This document shows, piece by piece, positions 26,785 to 36,542 of a stretch of DNA of 64,000 nt (within the stretch, counting starts at the first letter, position 1; every line of letters starts with the position of its first letter). Position numbers and translations under genes: made by a program. The notes below the pieces were generated by a model. That model was not told where the DNA came from, ran no database searches, and saw only the letters and a program-made list of their open reading frames with translations. Source of the stretch: Vibrio chagasii. GTDB lineage: Bacteria > Pseudomonadota > Gammaproteobacteria > Enterobacterales > Vibrionaceae. The stretch spans positions 1,240,001 through 1,304,000 of the forward strand of contig NZ_MSCI01000001.1 in the NCBI RefSeq assembly GCF_002954585.1, given 5' to 3'.

Positions 26785-28171
26785 TACCTGTCGTTGGTGG
26801 GGGATTCTCCTACTATCAAGCCTGTGCCTCTCTTTCGCATCAGCAGCATCTGCGCTTGATGTGACAATCAATGAGGCAAAAATGATTCGCTTACCAGAAA
26901 AAGCGAAGTCAATTTTCATCTCTAGCACCCATATTGCCGATTACCAGACCTTAACTAACACCAAGGTAATGGTATTTGGTAAACGAGCTGGCAGTGCCAC
27001 TATCACTGTTTTGAACGAGCAAGAGCGCGTCATCTATACCAATAAGATTCGCGTGACTCACAACAGCCGCGAGTTCAATGAATTGGTCAAAAACAAGTTC
27101 CCAGAAGCCTCCGTAAACGCGGAATCTCTGGGTGGAAAACTATGGCTCAAAGGGCAAGTGCCTTCACCTATGATGGCGCATAATATCGTGTCCTTGGCGA
27201 AAGGTTACTTGTCTCCTATTGTTGACCAAACCCAGCAACAAGAAAGTTCAAACACTCAAAACGGTGCAGGTAGTAGCAATACGACGACTAAAGATCAGCC
27301 AATGCAATCCAATGAAGATGAGCTGATCAATCAATTGGTTATCACCATGCCAAACCAGGTCAACATTCGAGTGAAAATCGCTGAAGTATCGAGAAATGTT
27401 TCGAACAAATTGGGGATCAAGTGGGGCTCTATCGCAGGTGGTGTTGGACAGTTTTCATTCTCAAAGCTGCCGAATGTCAGCAGCTGGGGTAAACCAAGCA
27501 TTACCGCACTGATTGATGCATTAGCGACAAACGGCATGATGTCTGTACTGGCTGAGCCTAACTTGACGGCGATGTCCGGCGAAGATGCTGAGTTTCTGGT
27601 GGGTGGTCAGGTTCCACTGCCTTTGATCACTGCTGATACCACTCAAATCGAATACAAAGACTTCGGTGTAAAACTAAACTTCACTCCAACGGTGCTCAGC
27701 CAAAATCGAATCAGTTTAAAGGTAAACCCAGAGGTCAGTAACGTCTCCATCGAAAGCCAGCAAGTGATACATGGGACTAACTTTCCCTCTTTTACTACTC
27801 GTAGCGCTGCTACCACCATCGAATTGGCCAGCGGACAGAGCTTTGCCTTGGGCGGCTTATTGAAATCAGAAGACATTGAACAACTGCAAAAAGTGCCGCT
27901 TATCGGTGAAGTACCTGTACTAGGAAGTCTGTTCCGTTCAACTGAATTCACTCGCAGAGAAACAGAGTTGATCATCATTGTCACGGCTTACCTAGTGAAG
28001 CCAACTCGTTCAGATTCGATGCAGCTACCAACCGACGGTCTCATTCCACTAAGCGATGTAGAACGTCTTCTAGCATTGCCAAGAATTCAACGTAAAAGAA
28101 CACACGACCAAGACACATACACCGACAACCACAAGCCTCGCTTGCTGGGTGACAACGGGTTCTATTACTGA
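26777..28171 (+). CDS. rcpA: Tad pilus secretin RcpA/CpaC
   Basis: Outer-membrane secretin that forms the exit pore for Flp pili. The 464-residue protein has a signal peptide (cleavage after about ASA at residue 26), the pilus-formation N-domain (INEAKMIRLPEKAKSIFI, VMVFGKRAGSATI), a BON-like segment (LGGKLWLKGQVPSP) and the C-terminal secretin domain with VPLIGEVPVLGSLFRSTEF and ELIIIVTAYLVKP. The length is normal. It is in a continuous overlapping operon with cpaB and cpaD. Confidence 0.95.
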   Translation: MASTCRWWGILLLSSLCLSFASAASALDVTINEAKMIRLPEKAKSIFISSTHIADYQTLTNTKVMVFGKRAGSATITVLNEQERVIYTNKIRVTHNSREFNELVKNKFPEASVNAESLGGKLWLKGQVPSPMMAHNIVSLAKGYLSPIVDQTQQQESSNTQNGAGSSNTTTKDQPMQSNEDELINQLVITMPNQVNIRVKIAEVSRNVSNKLGIKWGSIAGGVGQFSFSKLPNVSSWGKPSITALIDALATNGMMSVLAEPNLTAMSGEDAEFLVGGQVPLPLITADTTQIEYKDFGVKLNFTPTVLSQNRISLKVNPEVSNVSIESQQVIHGTNFPSFTTRSAATTIELASGQSFALGGLLKSEDIEQLQKVPLIGEVPVLGSLFRSTEFTRRETELIIIVTAYLVKPTRSDSMQLPTDGLIPLSDVERLLALPRIQRKRTHDQDTYTDNHKPRLLGDNGFYY

Positions 28172-28178
28172 GGACATC

Positions 28179-28802
28179 ATGAATAAATTATCCTTATTGC
28201 TCCCTGCCCTATTTGTCTTTGCGGGATGCGCACCTACGCCAACCACTCAGCAACCATCAGTCGATGTGGTGTCTGTGACTAACAAGTTCTCTCTGACACT
28301 TGCCGGGAAAACGCTGTCGGCTCAGGAAAAGGCCGATATTTCTGACTTTATCGCTCGTCGAGGCAGCGCGAGTAGCTTGATGGTCAAAATAGAAAAAACA
28401 ACTCCCAAAGGTGAAAAGCAGCTCGAGAAAGTAAGACTTCACCTTATCGAATCAGGTCTCTACCCCTCACAAATTTGGGTAGCAGACGAAGCAACAGTAG
28501 GTAAAGGCGACATCACTATTTTAGTCGAGTCTTACCGCGCCAAAGTCACAGCCTGTGACGCGGGTAAAACGCCAAGAACGACGCTCAACGCCTACCGTAC
28601 TCAGCGCAATTTTGGGTGTGCAAATGCCAATGCGCTTGCACAAATGGTAGCCAACCCTAAAGACCTGATCGTCGGTCAACCGATTAATGGTGCTCAAGGG
28701 CAGAAAGCTGTCTCTAGTATCGATAACTACTTTGCTCCACCAGCCCAAAACCAACAGCCACATAATGGTTCTTCGACGACCACGCAAGGAGGTTCGCTAT
28801 GA
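28179..28802 (+). CDS. cpaD: Tad pilus lipoprotein CpaD
   Basis: A 207-residue lipoprotein (lipobox FAGC, Cys17) with the CpaD-type core: SLTLAGKTLSAQEKADISDF, then DITILVESYRAKVTACDAG, then NFGCANANALAQMVANPKDLI. CpaD/RcpB proteins help secretin assembly. I start at ATG 28179 with GAGGA upstream; an upstream ATG gives no signal peptide. It overlaps tadZ by four bases. Confidence 0.9.
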   Translation: MNKLSLLLPALFVFAGCAPTPTTQQPSVDVVSVTNKFSLTLAGKTLSAQEKADISDFIARRGSASSLMVKIEKTTPKGEKQLEKVRLHLIESGLYPSQIWVADEATVGKGDITILVESYRAKVTACDAGKTPRTTLNAYRTQRNFGCANANALAQMVANPKDLIVGQPINGAQGQKAVSSIDNYFAPPAQNQQPHNGSSTTTQGGSL

Positions 28803-29959
28803 ATCAAGTACACCAGTTGACGGTACTGATCGCAGCGTCTGAGCAACTCGATGCCCTAGCGCTTACGCATACACTGAATGACTTTGGTATCCACAACATC
28901 ACTGTCTCTTCAAATCAAGAAGACGACGTAGTGCGACACGTTCTGAAGCATGGCATCAAGACAATATTTCTCGATGTGTTGAATTGTGAACTGGCTGAAT
29001 CAAAACAAGCCGTGCAGCGCTTGATTAAGCGTACAGGCTGTCAAATTATCGTTCTTGGCCACTCAGATGAAATTTTCATCTACCGTGGCATGCTGGCATC
29101 AGGCGCGAGTGACTATCTAGTACCTCCTGTGACTCCGCAAGATCTGGAACACGTTTCTTTCGCGGCTTTACAGAACAACAGCGAAAAACGACATGAAAAA
29201 GTCATCTCGGTTGTCAGTGCAAAAGGTGGTTCAGGCAGTAGCACCATTACTGCAACTCTTGCACAACAACTCGCAGAGCTCGATAAGAAAGTGGCTTGTC
29301 TAGACCTAGACTTTTCAATGGGCGACTTGGATCTGCTACTCAATGTTGAGGGAAACTCAGCATTGATCGAGCTTTTACAATACCCAGAGAGACTCGACCC
29401 GTTAGTTTTCGAACGCAGTGGGATCAGCGTATCTGCAAAGCACACCCTCTTTACTGGCTATCTACCTTTAGATGCCACACCATTCTGGCCACAAAAGAGC
29501 GCTTTAGACCAATTTACCAAGTTTTGCCTACAAAACTCAGACTACCTACTAGTGGATATCCCAACTTACTCTTTGCGTGATCAAGTTGGCTTTGACGCAC
29601 TGAAAAGTGCCGATATCCGAGTGATTGTCGTAGAGCCAACACTTGGCTCTATCCGCAATGCCGGTCAAATAATCAAACGACTTCAGAATCAAGCCGACTC
29701 ACAAACGCTTGTTGTGCTCAATCACACCAAGTCCGATTCAGGCTCAATGATTTCAGTTAACGATGTGAAAAAGTCATTAGGTGTCCCGGTAGACGTTGTC
29801 ATTCCATTCTCCCCGAACCACTTTTTGAGCAAGTCATCACTTGGTCAACCTGCCCACAAAGGCAACAGGAAAGTGAAAGTGGCATTCAATTCTTTGGTTG
29901 AATTAATCACAGGTGAATCGCAGCAAAGCAGCCGCCGTTTTTGGAAGCGAGGTGCATAA
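28799..29959 (+). CDS. tadZ: Tad localisation ATPase TadZ/CpaE
   Basis: A 386-residue cytoplasmic protein with an N-terminal receiver-like domain (about 1-125) that lacks a full phospho-acceptor set, and a ParA/MinD-like ATPase domain with a deviant Walker A, KGGSGSST (about 142-149), and DLDFSMGDLDLLL. TadZ proteins place the Tad machine at the pole. It overlaps cpaD by four bases at its start and tadA by one base at its end. Confidence 0.93.
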   Translation: MNQVHQLTVLIAASEQLDALALTHTLNDFGIHNITVSSNQEDDVVRHVLKHGIKTIFLDVLNCELAESKQAVQRLIKRTGCQIIVLGHSDEIFIYRGMLASGASDYLVPPVTPQDLEHVSFAALQNNSEKRHEKVISVVSAKGGSGSSTITATLAQQLAELDKKVACLDLDFSMGDLDLLLNVEGNSALIELLQYPERLDPLVFERSGISVSAKHTLFTGYLPLDATPFWPQKSALDQFTKFCLQNSDYLLVDIPTYSLRDQVGFDALKSADIRVIVVEPTLGSIRNAGQIIKRLQNQADSQTLVVLNHTKSDSGSMISVNDVKKSLGVPVDVVIPFSPNHFLSKSSLGQPAHKGNRKVKVAFNSLVELITGESQQSSRRFWKRGA

Positions 29960-31305
29960 TGTTTGGTCAAAAAGCAAACACGGTTGATCCGATTGAAGTC
30001 AAGCAAGCTCGGTTGCATGAAACGTTAACATCCGCTCCTTCGCTACGTGATCATTATCATGTGATTCATGAAGAAATCATCAAGGCAATCGATCCATCAG
30101 CGGTTGTGAGTTTAAGTGCGTCCGATCTTGAAGCTCGAATTTCAGAAATGGTATCGGAAATTGTGGTCTCTAAGCAGCTACCACTCGGTCATCAGGATGT
30201 GACTCATTCTGTAGAACAGCTCTTAAATGAATTTCTAGGGTTGGGACCACTACAACCACTGATTGAAGACCAAACGGTCACTGACATCATGGTCAATGGT
30301 TACCGTGAAGTTTACGTCGAGCGTTCAGGCAAACTGCAAAAAACCACGGTCCAATTTCGTAATGAAGAGCAGCTTCTCAACTTAGCGCGACGTATCGTGA
30401 GCAAAGTAGGTCGCCGAATCGATGAATCGAATCCATTAGTTGATGCAAGGCTAGACGACGGCAGCCGTGTCAATGTCATGATCCCGCCGCTCGCGCTTGA
30501 TGGAACCTACATATCTATCCGTAAGTTCAATGAAAAGAAGCTGACACTGAGCCAATTGGCACAGTTTGGTGCGATGTCGAATTCGATGATTAAGCTTATT
30601 GATATTATCGTTCGCTCTCGCCTCAACGTTCTTGTCGCGGGTGGTACCGGTGCAGGTAAAACCACCCTGCTTAACGCGATGTCTTTCAGCATCTCGCCTC
30701 AAGAGCGCATCATCACCATTGAAGACACAGCAGAACTGCGCCTGCAACAACCCCATGTGGTGCGTGCAGAAACTCGCCCAGCCAATGCAGAAGGTTTAAC
30801 GCCGATTACTCAAAGAGAGTTAGTACGAAATGCCCTACGTATGCGACCAGATCGCATCATTTTAGGCGAAGTTCGTGGCGATGAAGCCTTTGAGATGATG
30901 CAAGCAATGAACACAGGCCACGAAGGCTCGCTGTGTACACTTCACGCCAATTCTGCAACAGATGCACTGGTGCGCATGGAGAACATGCTAATGATGAGCC
31001 AGGCAACGCTGCCTCTCTTTTCACTGCGTCGCCAAATCGCCGACACCATTGATGTGGTTATCCAAGTAGAGCGAATGCGCGATGGCAAGCGACGCATTGT
31101 TTCAATAACCGAGGTACAAGGATTAGAGGGCGAGCAATACGTCACTCAAGAGCTGTTCGCCTTTAAAACGCTATCGGAAGACCAGCAAGGCAACCTAATT
31201 GGTGAGTATAAGAGTGCCAAGTGCGTGCCAAGCTTCAACGAAAAAGCGAAATATCACCAGCTAGACGCTCAACTAAGGGTGGCAATGGAGCTTGAAGCCG
31301 GATGA
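29959..31305 (+). CDS. tadA: Tad secretion ATPase TadA/CpaF
   Basis: Hexameric VirB11/CpaF-type ATPase that powers pilus extension and possibly retraction. The 448-residue protein has Walker [10 protein letters not shown] (about 228-236), an Asp box ITIEDTAEL, Walker [12 protein letters not shown] (about 300-306) and the His box [11 protein letters not shown]. The start ATG at 29959 overlaps the tadZ stop by one base. Confidence 0.96.
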   Translation: MFGQKANTVDPIEVKQARLHETLTSAPSLRDHYHVIHEEIIKAIDPSAVVSLSASDLEARISEMVSEIVVSKQLPLGHQDVTHSVEQLLNEFLGLGPLQPLIEDQTVTDIMVNGYREVYVERSGKLQKTTVQFRNEEQLLNLARRIVSKVGRRIDESNPLVDARLDDGSRVNVMIPPLALDGTYISIRKFNEKKLTLSQLAQFGAMSNSMIKLIDIIVRSRLNVLVAGGTGAGKTTLLNAMSFSISPQERIITIEDTAELRLQQPHVVRAETRPANAEGLTPITQRELVRNALRMRPDRIILGEVRGDEAFEMMQAMNTGHEGSLCTLHANSATDALVRMENMLMMSQATLPLFSLRRQIADTIDVVIQVERMRDGKRRIVSITEVQGLEGEQYVTQELFAFKTLSEDQQGNLIGEYKSAKCVPSFNEKAKYHQLDAQLRVAMELEAG

Positions 31306-32216
31306 TTATTGTTCTTACTATTTCTGCGCTGCTGGCTACGGTTTGGCTAATAAAGCTCAACTCAAAACAAGCCATTGTTAATAAGCGCCTGTCATTAGTA
31401 TCAAATGCTTACAAAGTAAGCCCTGCAGACGTTTCTATCAAAAAGTCGAGCCACCAGCGCGCCAACAAACTGCATTCCTTTTTCCTACGAATAAATGCCT
31501 TGCTGCCTGTTTGGGATAAGTATTTTATCGCCTCAATGGTTGTTGGCTTTCCAGTTGCTGGTTACCTGTTAGTACCGGAACTTCCAGTGCATCTTCGATT
31601 GCTTGCAGCACTGGGGCTGTGGCTCATATGTACCTGTGCCATTGTGTTTTATCGCAGAAAGAGACAAGTAGAAGAGTTTGAAAAAGACATCATCAACGTC
31701 CTTGGATTGATTTCTAGAGCGGTATCAGCAGGGCTATCTATCCCACAAGCGATTGATCAAGTGGCACAGACGCAACCTGGCTTGCTAGGACGCGAGTTCT
31801 CTTACCTTCGCGACAATCTTGCGCTTGGCCTTAGTCTTCGTCAGAGTCTCGACGATGCGTGCATTCGCCTCCCTTACAGCAGCTTTCGTTATTTCTCTGT
31901 TGCACTGATCCTTAACCAGTCGAATGGTGGTCAACTGCGCGACATTCTTCATAGCTTAAGCCGAACCATGCATGACAACCGAGCGATGAGAAAAAAGGTG
32001 AAGAGCTTAACCTCAGAGCCTCGCATCACAGCGTTATTTCTCTCTGTCTTACCCATAGGGTTGCTGGGTGGCATCTATTTAATTGAGCCCTACATGATTA
32101 AGCAGCTGTTTAACACTGAACTGGGCCAACGAGTTCTGACCTATGCACTCATTAGCATCAGCATCGGCACCTTAATTTTGAATGCTCTGACTCGCAATAA
32201 GAGGTTCCCATCATGA
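31302..32216 (+). CDS. tadB: Tad inner-membrane platform protein TadB
   Basis: A 304-residue membrane protein with an N-terminal helix, two helices near residues 78-118 and two at the C-terminus. These bracket a type II secretion F (GspF) domain with SRAVSAGLSIPQAIDQVA and LILNQSNGGQLRDIL. It forms the motor platform with TadC and overlaps both neighbours by four bases. Confidence 0.93.
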   Translation: MIIVLTISALLATVWLIKLNSKQAIVNKRLSLVSNAYKVSPADVSIKKSSHQRANKLHSFFLRINALLPVWDKYFIASMVVGFPVAGYLLVPELPVHLRLLAALGLWLICTCAIVFYRRKRQVEEFEKDIINVLGLISRAVSAGLSIPQAIDQVAQTQPGLLGREFSYLRDNLALGLSLRQSLDDACIRLPYSSFRYFSVALILNQSNGGQLRDILHSLSRTMHDNRAMRKKVKSLTSEPRITALFLSVLPIGLLGGIYLIEPYMIKQLFNTELGQRVLTYALISISIGTLILNALTRNKRFPS

Positions 32217-33064
32217 TGTATGTTGCCATGTTGCTGTTGGGATTAGCTGTTCTTCTCACGCTGATCGCACACCTATCTTCGTTCAAACGAGACGTTGTGG
32301 CTGAGCGACTGAATCGCGTATCAAGCTATTCCTCAAAGTATAAAAACACGTCGAGTAAGTGGCATTTCCAAGGTGAGAAATCTCGACGTCAAAAGCTGGT
32401 TCTGATTGGCTGGCTTAACCCAAATGCAGAGATGTACTTTTTAGGGCTTAGATTAATCACCATGACCGTAGGTGCTGTTACTTGGTATGCCACTCGCATT
32501 CCAGTGCTAACGATGAATTCGGCGGCAGAGTGTATCGCTATCGGCATTGTTGTCGGCATCCTGTTCGATCGCATCCTTGAATGGCGTGTGAACCAAGTTC
32601 GAATGCAGATCAGCCGAGTAATACCCGATGCCGTCGACCTAATGGTAGTGTGTGTTGCATCTGGCCTAACACTCGAAGCGGTATTTCGCTGCGTTGGTGA
32701 AGAGATGCGTTCGATCTCCCCTGCCTTGTCACGAGAATGGCTGTTAACCGCAACAGAAATCTCTGTTCTCGATTCTCCACAAACGGCACTCAACAACCTA
32801 GACAAACGTGTACAACTATCTGACATCAACAACGTTGTCACTACCATGAACCAAGCATTGCAATACGGTACGCCTATGGCTGATGCCCTCAAACTGATCG
32901 CTTCGGATAGCCGTCAATATCACTTTTTAGAACTGGAAGAGTGGGTGGGAAAAATACCAGCCAAGATGTCATTCCCTTTGGTGGTTTTCATCATGCTACC
33001 TGTGGTGGGCATCATCGTCGTGCCAATCATGTTATCTCTTACACAAACTCTGGGGGGCTTATGA
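32213..33064 (+). CDS. tadC: Tad inner-membrane platform protein TadC
   Basis: A 283-residue GspF-domain membrane protein (IPDAVDLMVVCVASGLTLEAVF, later MNQALQYGTPMADALK) with the usual TadC layout and hydrophobic C-terminus. It is the partner of TadB. Confidence 0.93.
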   Translation: MMYVAMLLLGLAVLLTLIAHLSSFKRDVVAERLNRVSSYSSKYKNTSSKWHFQGEKSRRQKLVLIGWLNPNAEMYFLGLRLITMTVGAVTWYATRIPVLTMNSAAECIAIGIVVGILFDRILEWRVNQVRMQISRVIPDAVDLMVVCVASGLTLEAVFRCVGEEMRSISPALSREWLLTATEISVLDSPQTALNNLDKRVQLSDINNVVTTMNQALQYGTPMADALKLIASDSRQYHFLELEEWVGKIPAKMSFPLVVFIMLPVVGIIVVPIMLSLTQTLGGL

Positions 33065-33801
33065 GAACCATCCCGTTATTCTTTTTGTCGCTGATATTGT
33101 TCGGCTGTCAATCAACCAACCATGTTGAAAAAGATACCGCCGAAAACATGAAGGTGGCAGAAGTTGCGTTAATGAATGGTAAGCCAGAGAGCGCCATGGA
33201 TCTCTATCGCAAAATGTTGGTATCCAATCCCAATGACCCGCAGTTACTGCTGTTGATGGGCTCCGCAGCCAATCAAGCCAGTCGTTATGACGAAGCACTG
33301 CATTACTTAAAGCGTGGTATCGAGCTTAATCAATCCAGTGCGATTTACCGTGAGTTAGGCCGTTCATGGTTAGCTTTAGGAGAGCTTGAACAAGCGACCT
33401 CCGCTCTTGAAAAGTCTGTTCGGCTGGATGCTTCCGATGACGTTGCTCAAAATAGCTTAGGAGTCAGCTACTCGCTCAATAAGCAGTATTCCAAAGCCAG
33501 AGAGTGTTACTCAAATGCGCTTAGCTTAATGCCTTCAAGCAACGAATACCGAAACAACCTCGCTATGGCGTGGATACTCGATGGTAAACCAGATCAAGGG
33601 ATTCGTATTCTGCACCCGATCTTTGTCAGAGGTGAAGCTAGCGTAAAACTCCAGCTTAACCTTGCGTTGGCTTACGCACTTTCTGGTGACAGCGAGTCTG
33701 CAAAAGCAATCGCTCGTGAACACTTATCGCAACCGGAATACGCTAACAATAGCTTGTATTACCAAGCCCTAGCCGCTCACGCTGAGCGAGGAGAACAATA
33801 A
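33061..33801 (+). CDS. tadD: Tad pilus TPR lipoprotein TadD
   Basis: A 246-residue lipoprotein (lipobox LFGC, Cys16) followed by tetratricopeptide repeats (for example RYDEALHYLKRGIELN, ELEQATSALEKSVRLD and YSKARECYSNALSLMPSS). TadD likely acts as a pilotin or scaffold in secretin assembly. I start at ATG 33061, which overlaps the tadC stop by four bases; the frame is open further upstream without a signal peptide. Confidence 0.92.
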   Translation: MRTIPLFFLSLILFGCQSTNHVEKDTAENMKVAEVALMNGKPESAMDLYRKMLVSNPNDPQLLLLMGSAANQASRYDEALHYLKRGIELNQSSAIYRELGRSWLALGELEQATSALEKSVRLDASDDVAQNSLGVSYSLNKQYSKARECYSNALSLMPSSNEYRNNLAMAWILDGKPDQGIRILHPIFVRGEASVKLQLNLALAYALSGDSESAKAIAREHLSQPEYANNSLYYQALAAHAERGEQ

Positions 33802-34244
33802 TGCTCTCTCGTCAGAAAGGTGCGAATAGCGTTGAGTTTCTAATGATCACCCTACCGTTTCTATTGCTGATACTAGGGGTCTTTGAGATCTGCCGCCTGC
33901 TGCTAGTCAACATCATCTTCGATGTTGCCGTTCATGCAGGAGCGCGAGAAGTCAAAATTCGACCAGTTGGTCCCATATCAAACCAAGTTTTCATCGACAC
34001 TATCGACAATTTCCCACTGCTCGAACGGAGCAAGATCAAGTTGTCTCAACCTTTGTACGTTGAAAGCCTACCGGACTTAGTTAACAGGAAAGCGGCACCG
34101 ATAAGCAAAGCAGTATTGGGGGAATACACGGTGTCTTACGCATTTTCATTCGCTCTACTGCCTAGCCTTTCAACTCGTTTTTTAGAACGTACCGGCCAAA
34201 TGACAACCTTGGAAAGAAAGGTATTGGTGAGTTATGACGGTTAA
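33801..34244 (+). CDS. tadE: Tad pseudopilin TadE
   Basis: A 147-residue protein with a short leader and a TadE-like N-terminal hydrophobic segment (KGANSVEFLMITLPFLLLILGVFEICRLL). This has the G-x4-E processing form (Gly8, Glu13) of prepilin-peptidase substrates. It overlaps tadD by one base and tadF by 11 bases. Confidence 0.9.
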   Translation: MLSRQKGANSVEFLMITLPFLLLILGVFEICRLLLVNIIFDVAVHAGAREVKIRPVGPISNQVFIDTIDNFPLLERSKIKLSQPLYVESLPDLVNRKAAPISKAVLGEYTVSYAFSFALLPSLSTRFLERTGQMTTLERKVLVSYDG

Positions 34245-34794
34245 TAACACACACACCAAAAAACAGGCGGGATCAGCAGCCGTGGAATTCCCATTTGTCG
34301 TGCTCGCGATGATGATCATTCTGTGGGGCTTCGTTGCTATCTATCGCTTATTCAGTATGCAGACTCAGTTAGACAATGTTACCTACAACCTAGTGAATGC
34401 GATTTCTTCAACTCAACTCAAACCTGAGCAAGGTAAGAATGGTTTACCCGAGACTCTAAAAGGTCCATTGATCGTACTCGCTGAACGTTACCTGCCGAGT
34501 AGCATTGCCCATAGCGATATTGGGCTTTTACTTGAAAGTCGTGTCTTTGATATTGCTACTTCAACGTGGGAATACAAACATCTGTATGCGGGAAGCGACT
34601 GCCAAAGTGATCGACCGATTGAACAGCTTACGGACATGCTCGTTGTGGGCAGCGGCGATCCTGCGTTGGATGGAAGACCGTCCACCCTGGTTCAGCTGAC
34701 CTTATGCGTGGAGACACCATTTAGTTACGAACGACTCGCTCTTCCAAAAAGCTTAAAAAGCTCATCAGTAGTGGTAGGTAAGCACTATGGTTAA
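34234..34794 (+). CDS. tadF: Tad pseudopilin TadF
   Basis: A 186-residue protein with the leader KKQAGSAAVEFPFVVLAMM, again with Gly then Glu in the +5 register, and a periplasmic domain with two Cys residues (GSDCQSD and LTLCVET) that may form a disulfide. It overlaps tadE and tadG. Confidence 0.87.
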   Translation: MTVNNTHTKKQAGSAAVEFPFVVLAMMIILWGFVAIYRLFSMQTQLDNVTYNLVNAISSTQLKPEQGKNGLPETLKGPLIVLAERYLPSSIAHSDIGLLLESRVFDIATSTWEYKHLYAGSDCQSDRPIEQLTDMLVVGSGDPALDGRPSTLVQLTLCVETPFSYERLALPKSLKSSSVVVGKHYG

Positions 34795-35992
34795 CCCAAT
34801 GTTTAGCGGCCTAGCCCGACAGCAAAAAGGTTCGATCACTCTTTCCTTTCTTGCACTACTGTTCCCTGCACTATTTATCGCTGTTGGCACTCTGATGATC
34901 TGCGCGCAAGTGATGGTTTCTAATCGAGCTGCGCAAGCCGCTGACTCTGCCGCACTGGCTTGTGCTTTTACTGATGAAGCGACTTCGAAAATGATGCGCG
35001 CATACCAAAGTTACTACCGCCCAACATTGAAAGGTGTGAGTGGATTAACGCCAGAAAACCAAGGCTGCCGAATTAGCCTAGGTTACTCCGTCACACCGCT
35101 AATACCGCATTTCAGCTATGAACGCTATGACCAAAATGTGACTGCAACAGGTGGTGGCTTTAAGGGGGGGGTTGAAAGCAAACACTCTGCGATTCCAACA
35201 GAGTTGGTATTGGTACTCGACGTATCTGGCTCCATGAGCTCAAACATACAGTCACTAAAATCTATTTTGTCGAATGCCTTGAATACAATTCAATCTCAGA
35301 GTAATAACGCTAACGATTTAGATTCAGTAAGGATTTCGATCGTTCCCTTCGATTCTGGAGTGGCAACACATCGCCCGCCCTGGTTATCCGAAGAAAAAGC
35401 CGGAATCTACTGTATCGATGGACTTAGCTATCGTAATGGCGATTTCTCTGCGGCGCTGACCGTAGATAACCTCGCGACGCTGCATTCAGAGCGACCTGTG
35501 AAGTTTACACCGCCGAGTAAGTGGTTAAGCGACTGCAATCAAGAATCACCAATGCTGCCATTGACCAGCGTCTTTTCCCGCGTCCAAAACTCGATAAACA
35601 GCCTAACAGCAAATGGCGGTACTCGCTCTTATCAAGGTTTGGTATGGGGCGTAAGACAGCTTATCCCAAGTTGGCAACAAGCATGGGGAATGAAGGTTAG
35701 CACTGTACCCGAAACCAGAAGAAAGCTGGTGTTATTTACCGATGGCGCTGACGAAGGAGACGCGTTCAATCAACTAGTAAACGCTGGGTTCTGCACTACG
35801 GCTATCAAGCAGTACGGCATTGAAATGAATTTCATCGGCTATGGCGTCAGCCCATCTCGAATTACTCAGTTCGAGAACTGTGCAGGCAATCATTTACGCG
35901 TATTCAGTGCCACCAATACGACACAACTTAACGAGTATTTCTCCGACATTTTGGCGGTTGAATACTCGGCAAGCATCCGACTCACTCGCTAA
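34787..35992 (+). CDS. tadG: Tad protein TadG with von Willebrand factor A domain
   Basis: A 401-residue protein. The N-terminal membrane anchor resembles Tad-like Flp domains (GSITLSFLALLFPALFIAVG). A vWA domain begins near residue 140 with MIDAS motif DVSGSMS (Asp145) and ends with a metal-site-like FTDGADEGD. TadG is thought to anchor the system or mediate adhesion. It is the last Tad gene here. Confidence 0.9.
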   Translation: MVNPMFSGLARQQKGSITLSFLALLFPALFIAVGTLMICAQVMVSNRAAQAADSAALACAFTDEATSKMMRAYQSYYRPTLKGVSGLTPENQGCRISLGYSVTPLIPHFSYERYDQNVTATGGGFKGGVESKHSAIPTELVLVLDVSGSMSSNIQSLKSILSNALNTIQSQSNNANDLDSVRISIVPFDSGVATHRPPWLSEEKAGIYCIDGLSYRNGDFSAALTVDNLATLHSERPVKFTPPSKWLSDCNQESPMLPLTSVFSRVQNSINSLTANGGTRSYQGLVWGVRQLIPSWQQAWGMKVSTVPETRRKLVLFTDGADEGDAFNQLVNAGFCTTAIKQYGIEMNFIGYGVSPSRITQFENCAGNHLRVFSATNTTQLNEYFSDILAVEYSASIRLTR

Positions 35993-36077
35993 TTCAAATA
36001 AAGCGTTTGATTCAAAAGCCCCAAACTTAAAGCATTGAATTTAAAAAAGATAAATTAAAAACAATATGGAGAAAAAC

Positions 36078-36542
36078 ATGTTTACACGAGCCCTAGCGTT
36101 ATTGGCGCTGTGCCTTTCTTTGCCTGCAATGGCTTATCAAGAAGGCGATGCTTTATCGCAAGACGTTATAAAGAAACTGCAACTCAACAATGAGGAGCTC
36201 ACCATTGTCGACTTCTTTGCTGAGTGGTGCGTTTCTTGCCGTGAAGAGCTTCCAGAAATAAACCAACTCTACAAAGAACTTAAAGGCACTGGCGTGACAT
36301 TCAAAGGTGTTGATGTCGATGAGGATGTTGAAGTTGGTCTTGAGTTTCAAAAGCAACTCGGATTGGAATTCCCAGTAGTTAACGATCCAGAGCAAGCATT
36401 AATCGCAGAGTTTAAACCTATCGGTATGCCTGCACTGTATTACATCTACCAAGGCAAGGTTATCAAGATTCGCTTTGGCGCAATCAACCACATTGGCGAC
36501 GTCATTACTGATGACCTAGTGAAAATGGGAGTGCAGTTGTGA
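36078..36542 (+). CDS. Secreted TlpA-like thioredoxin
   Basis: A 154-residue protein with a cleavable Sec signal (residues 1-19, MFTRALALLALCLSLPAMA) and a thioredoxin fold with active site WCVSC (Cys51/Cys54) and the conserved cis-proline in PIGMPALYY. It would act in the periplasm as a disulfide reductase. I start at ATG 36078 with GGAGA six bases upstream. It is the first gene of a five-gene operon that ends with DsbD, its likely electron donor. Confidence 0.9.
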   Translation: MFTRALALLALCLSLPAMAYQEGDALSQDVIKKLQLNNEELTIVDFFAEWCVSCREELPEINQLYKELKGTGVTFKGVDVDEDVEVGLEFQKQLGLEFPVVNDPEQALIAEFKPIGMPALYYIYQGKVIKIRFGAINHIGDVITDDLVKMGVQL

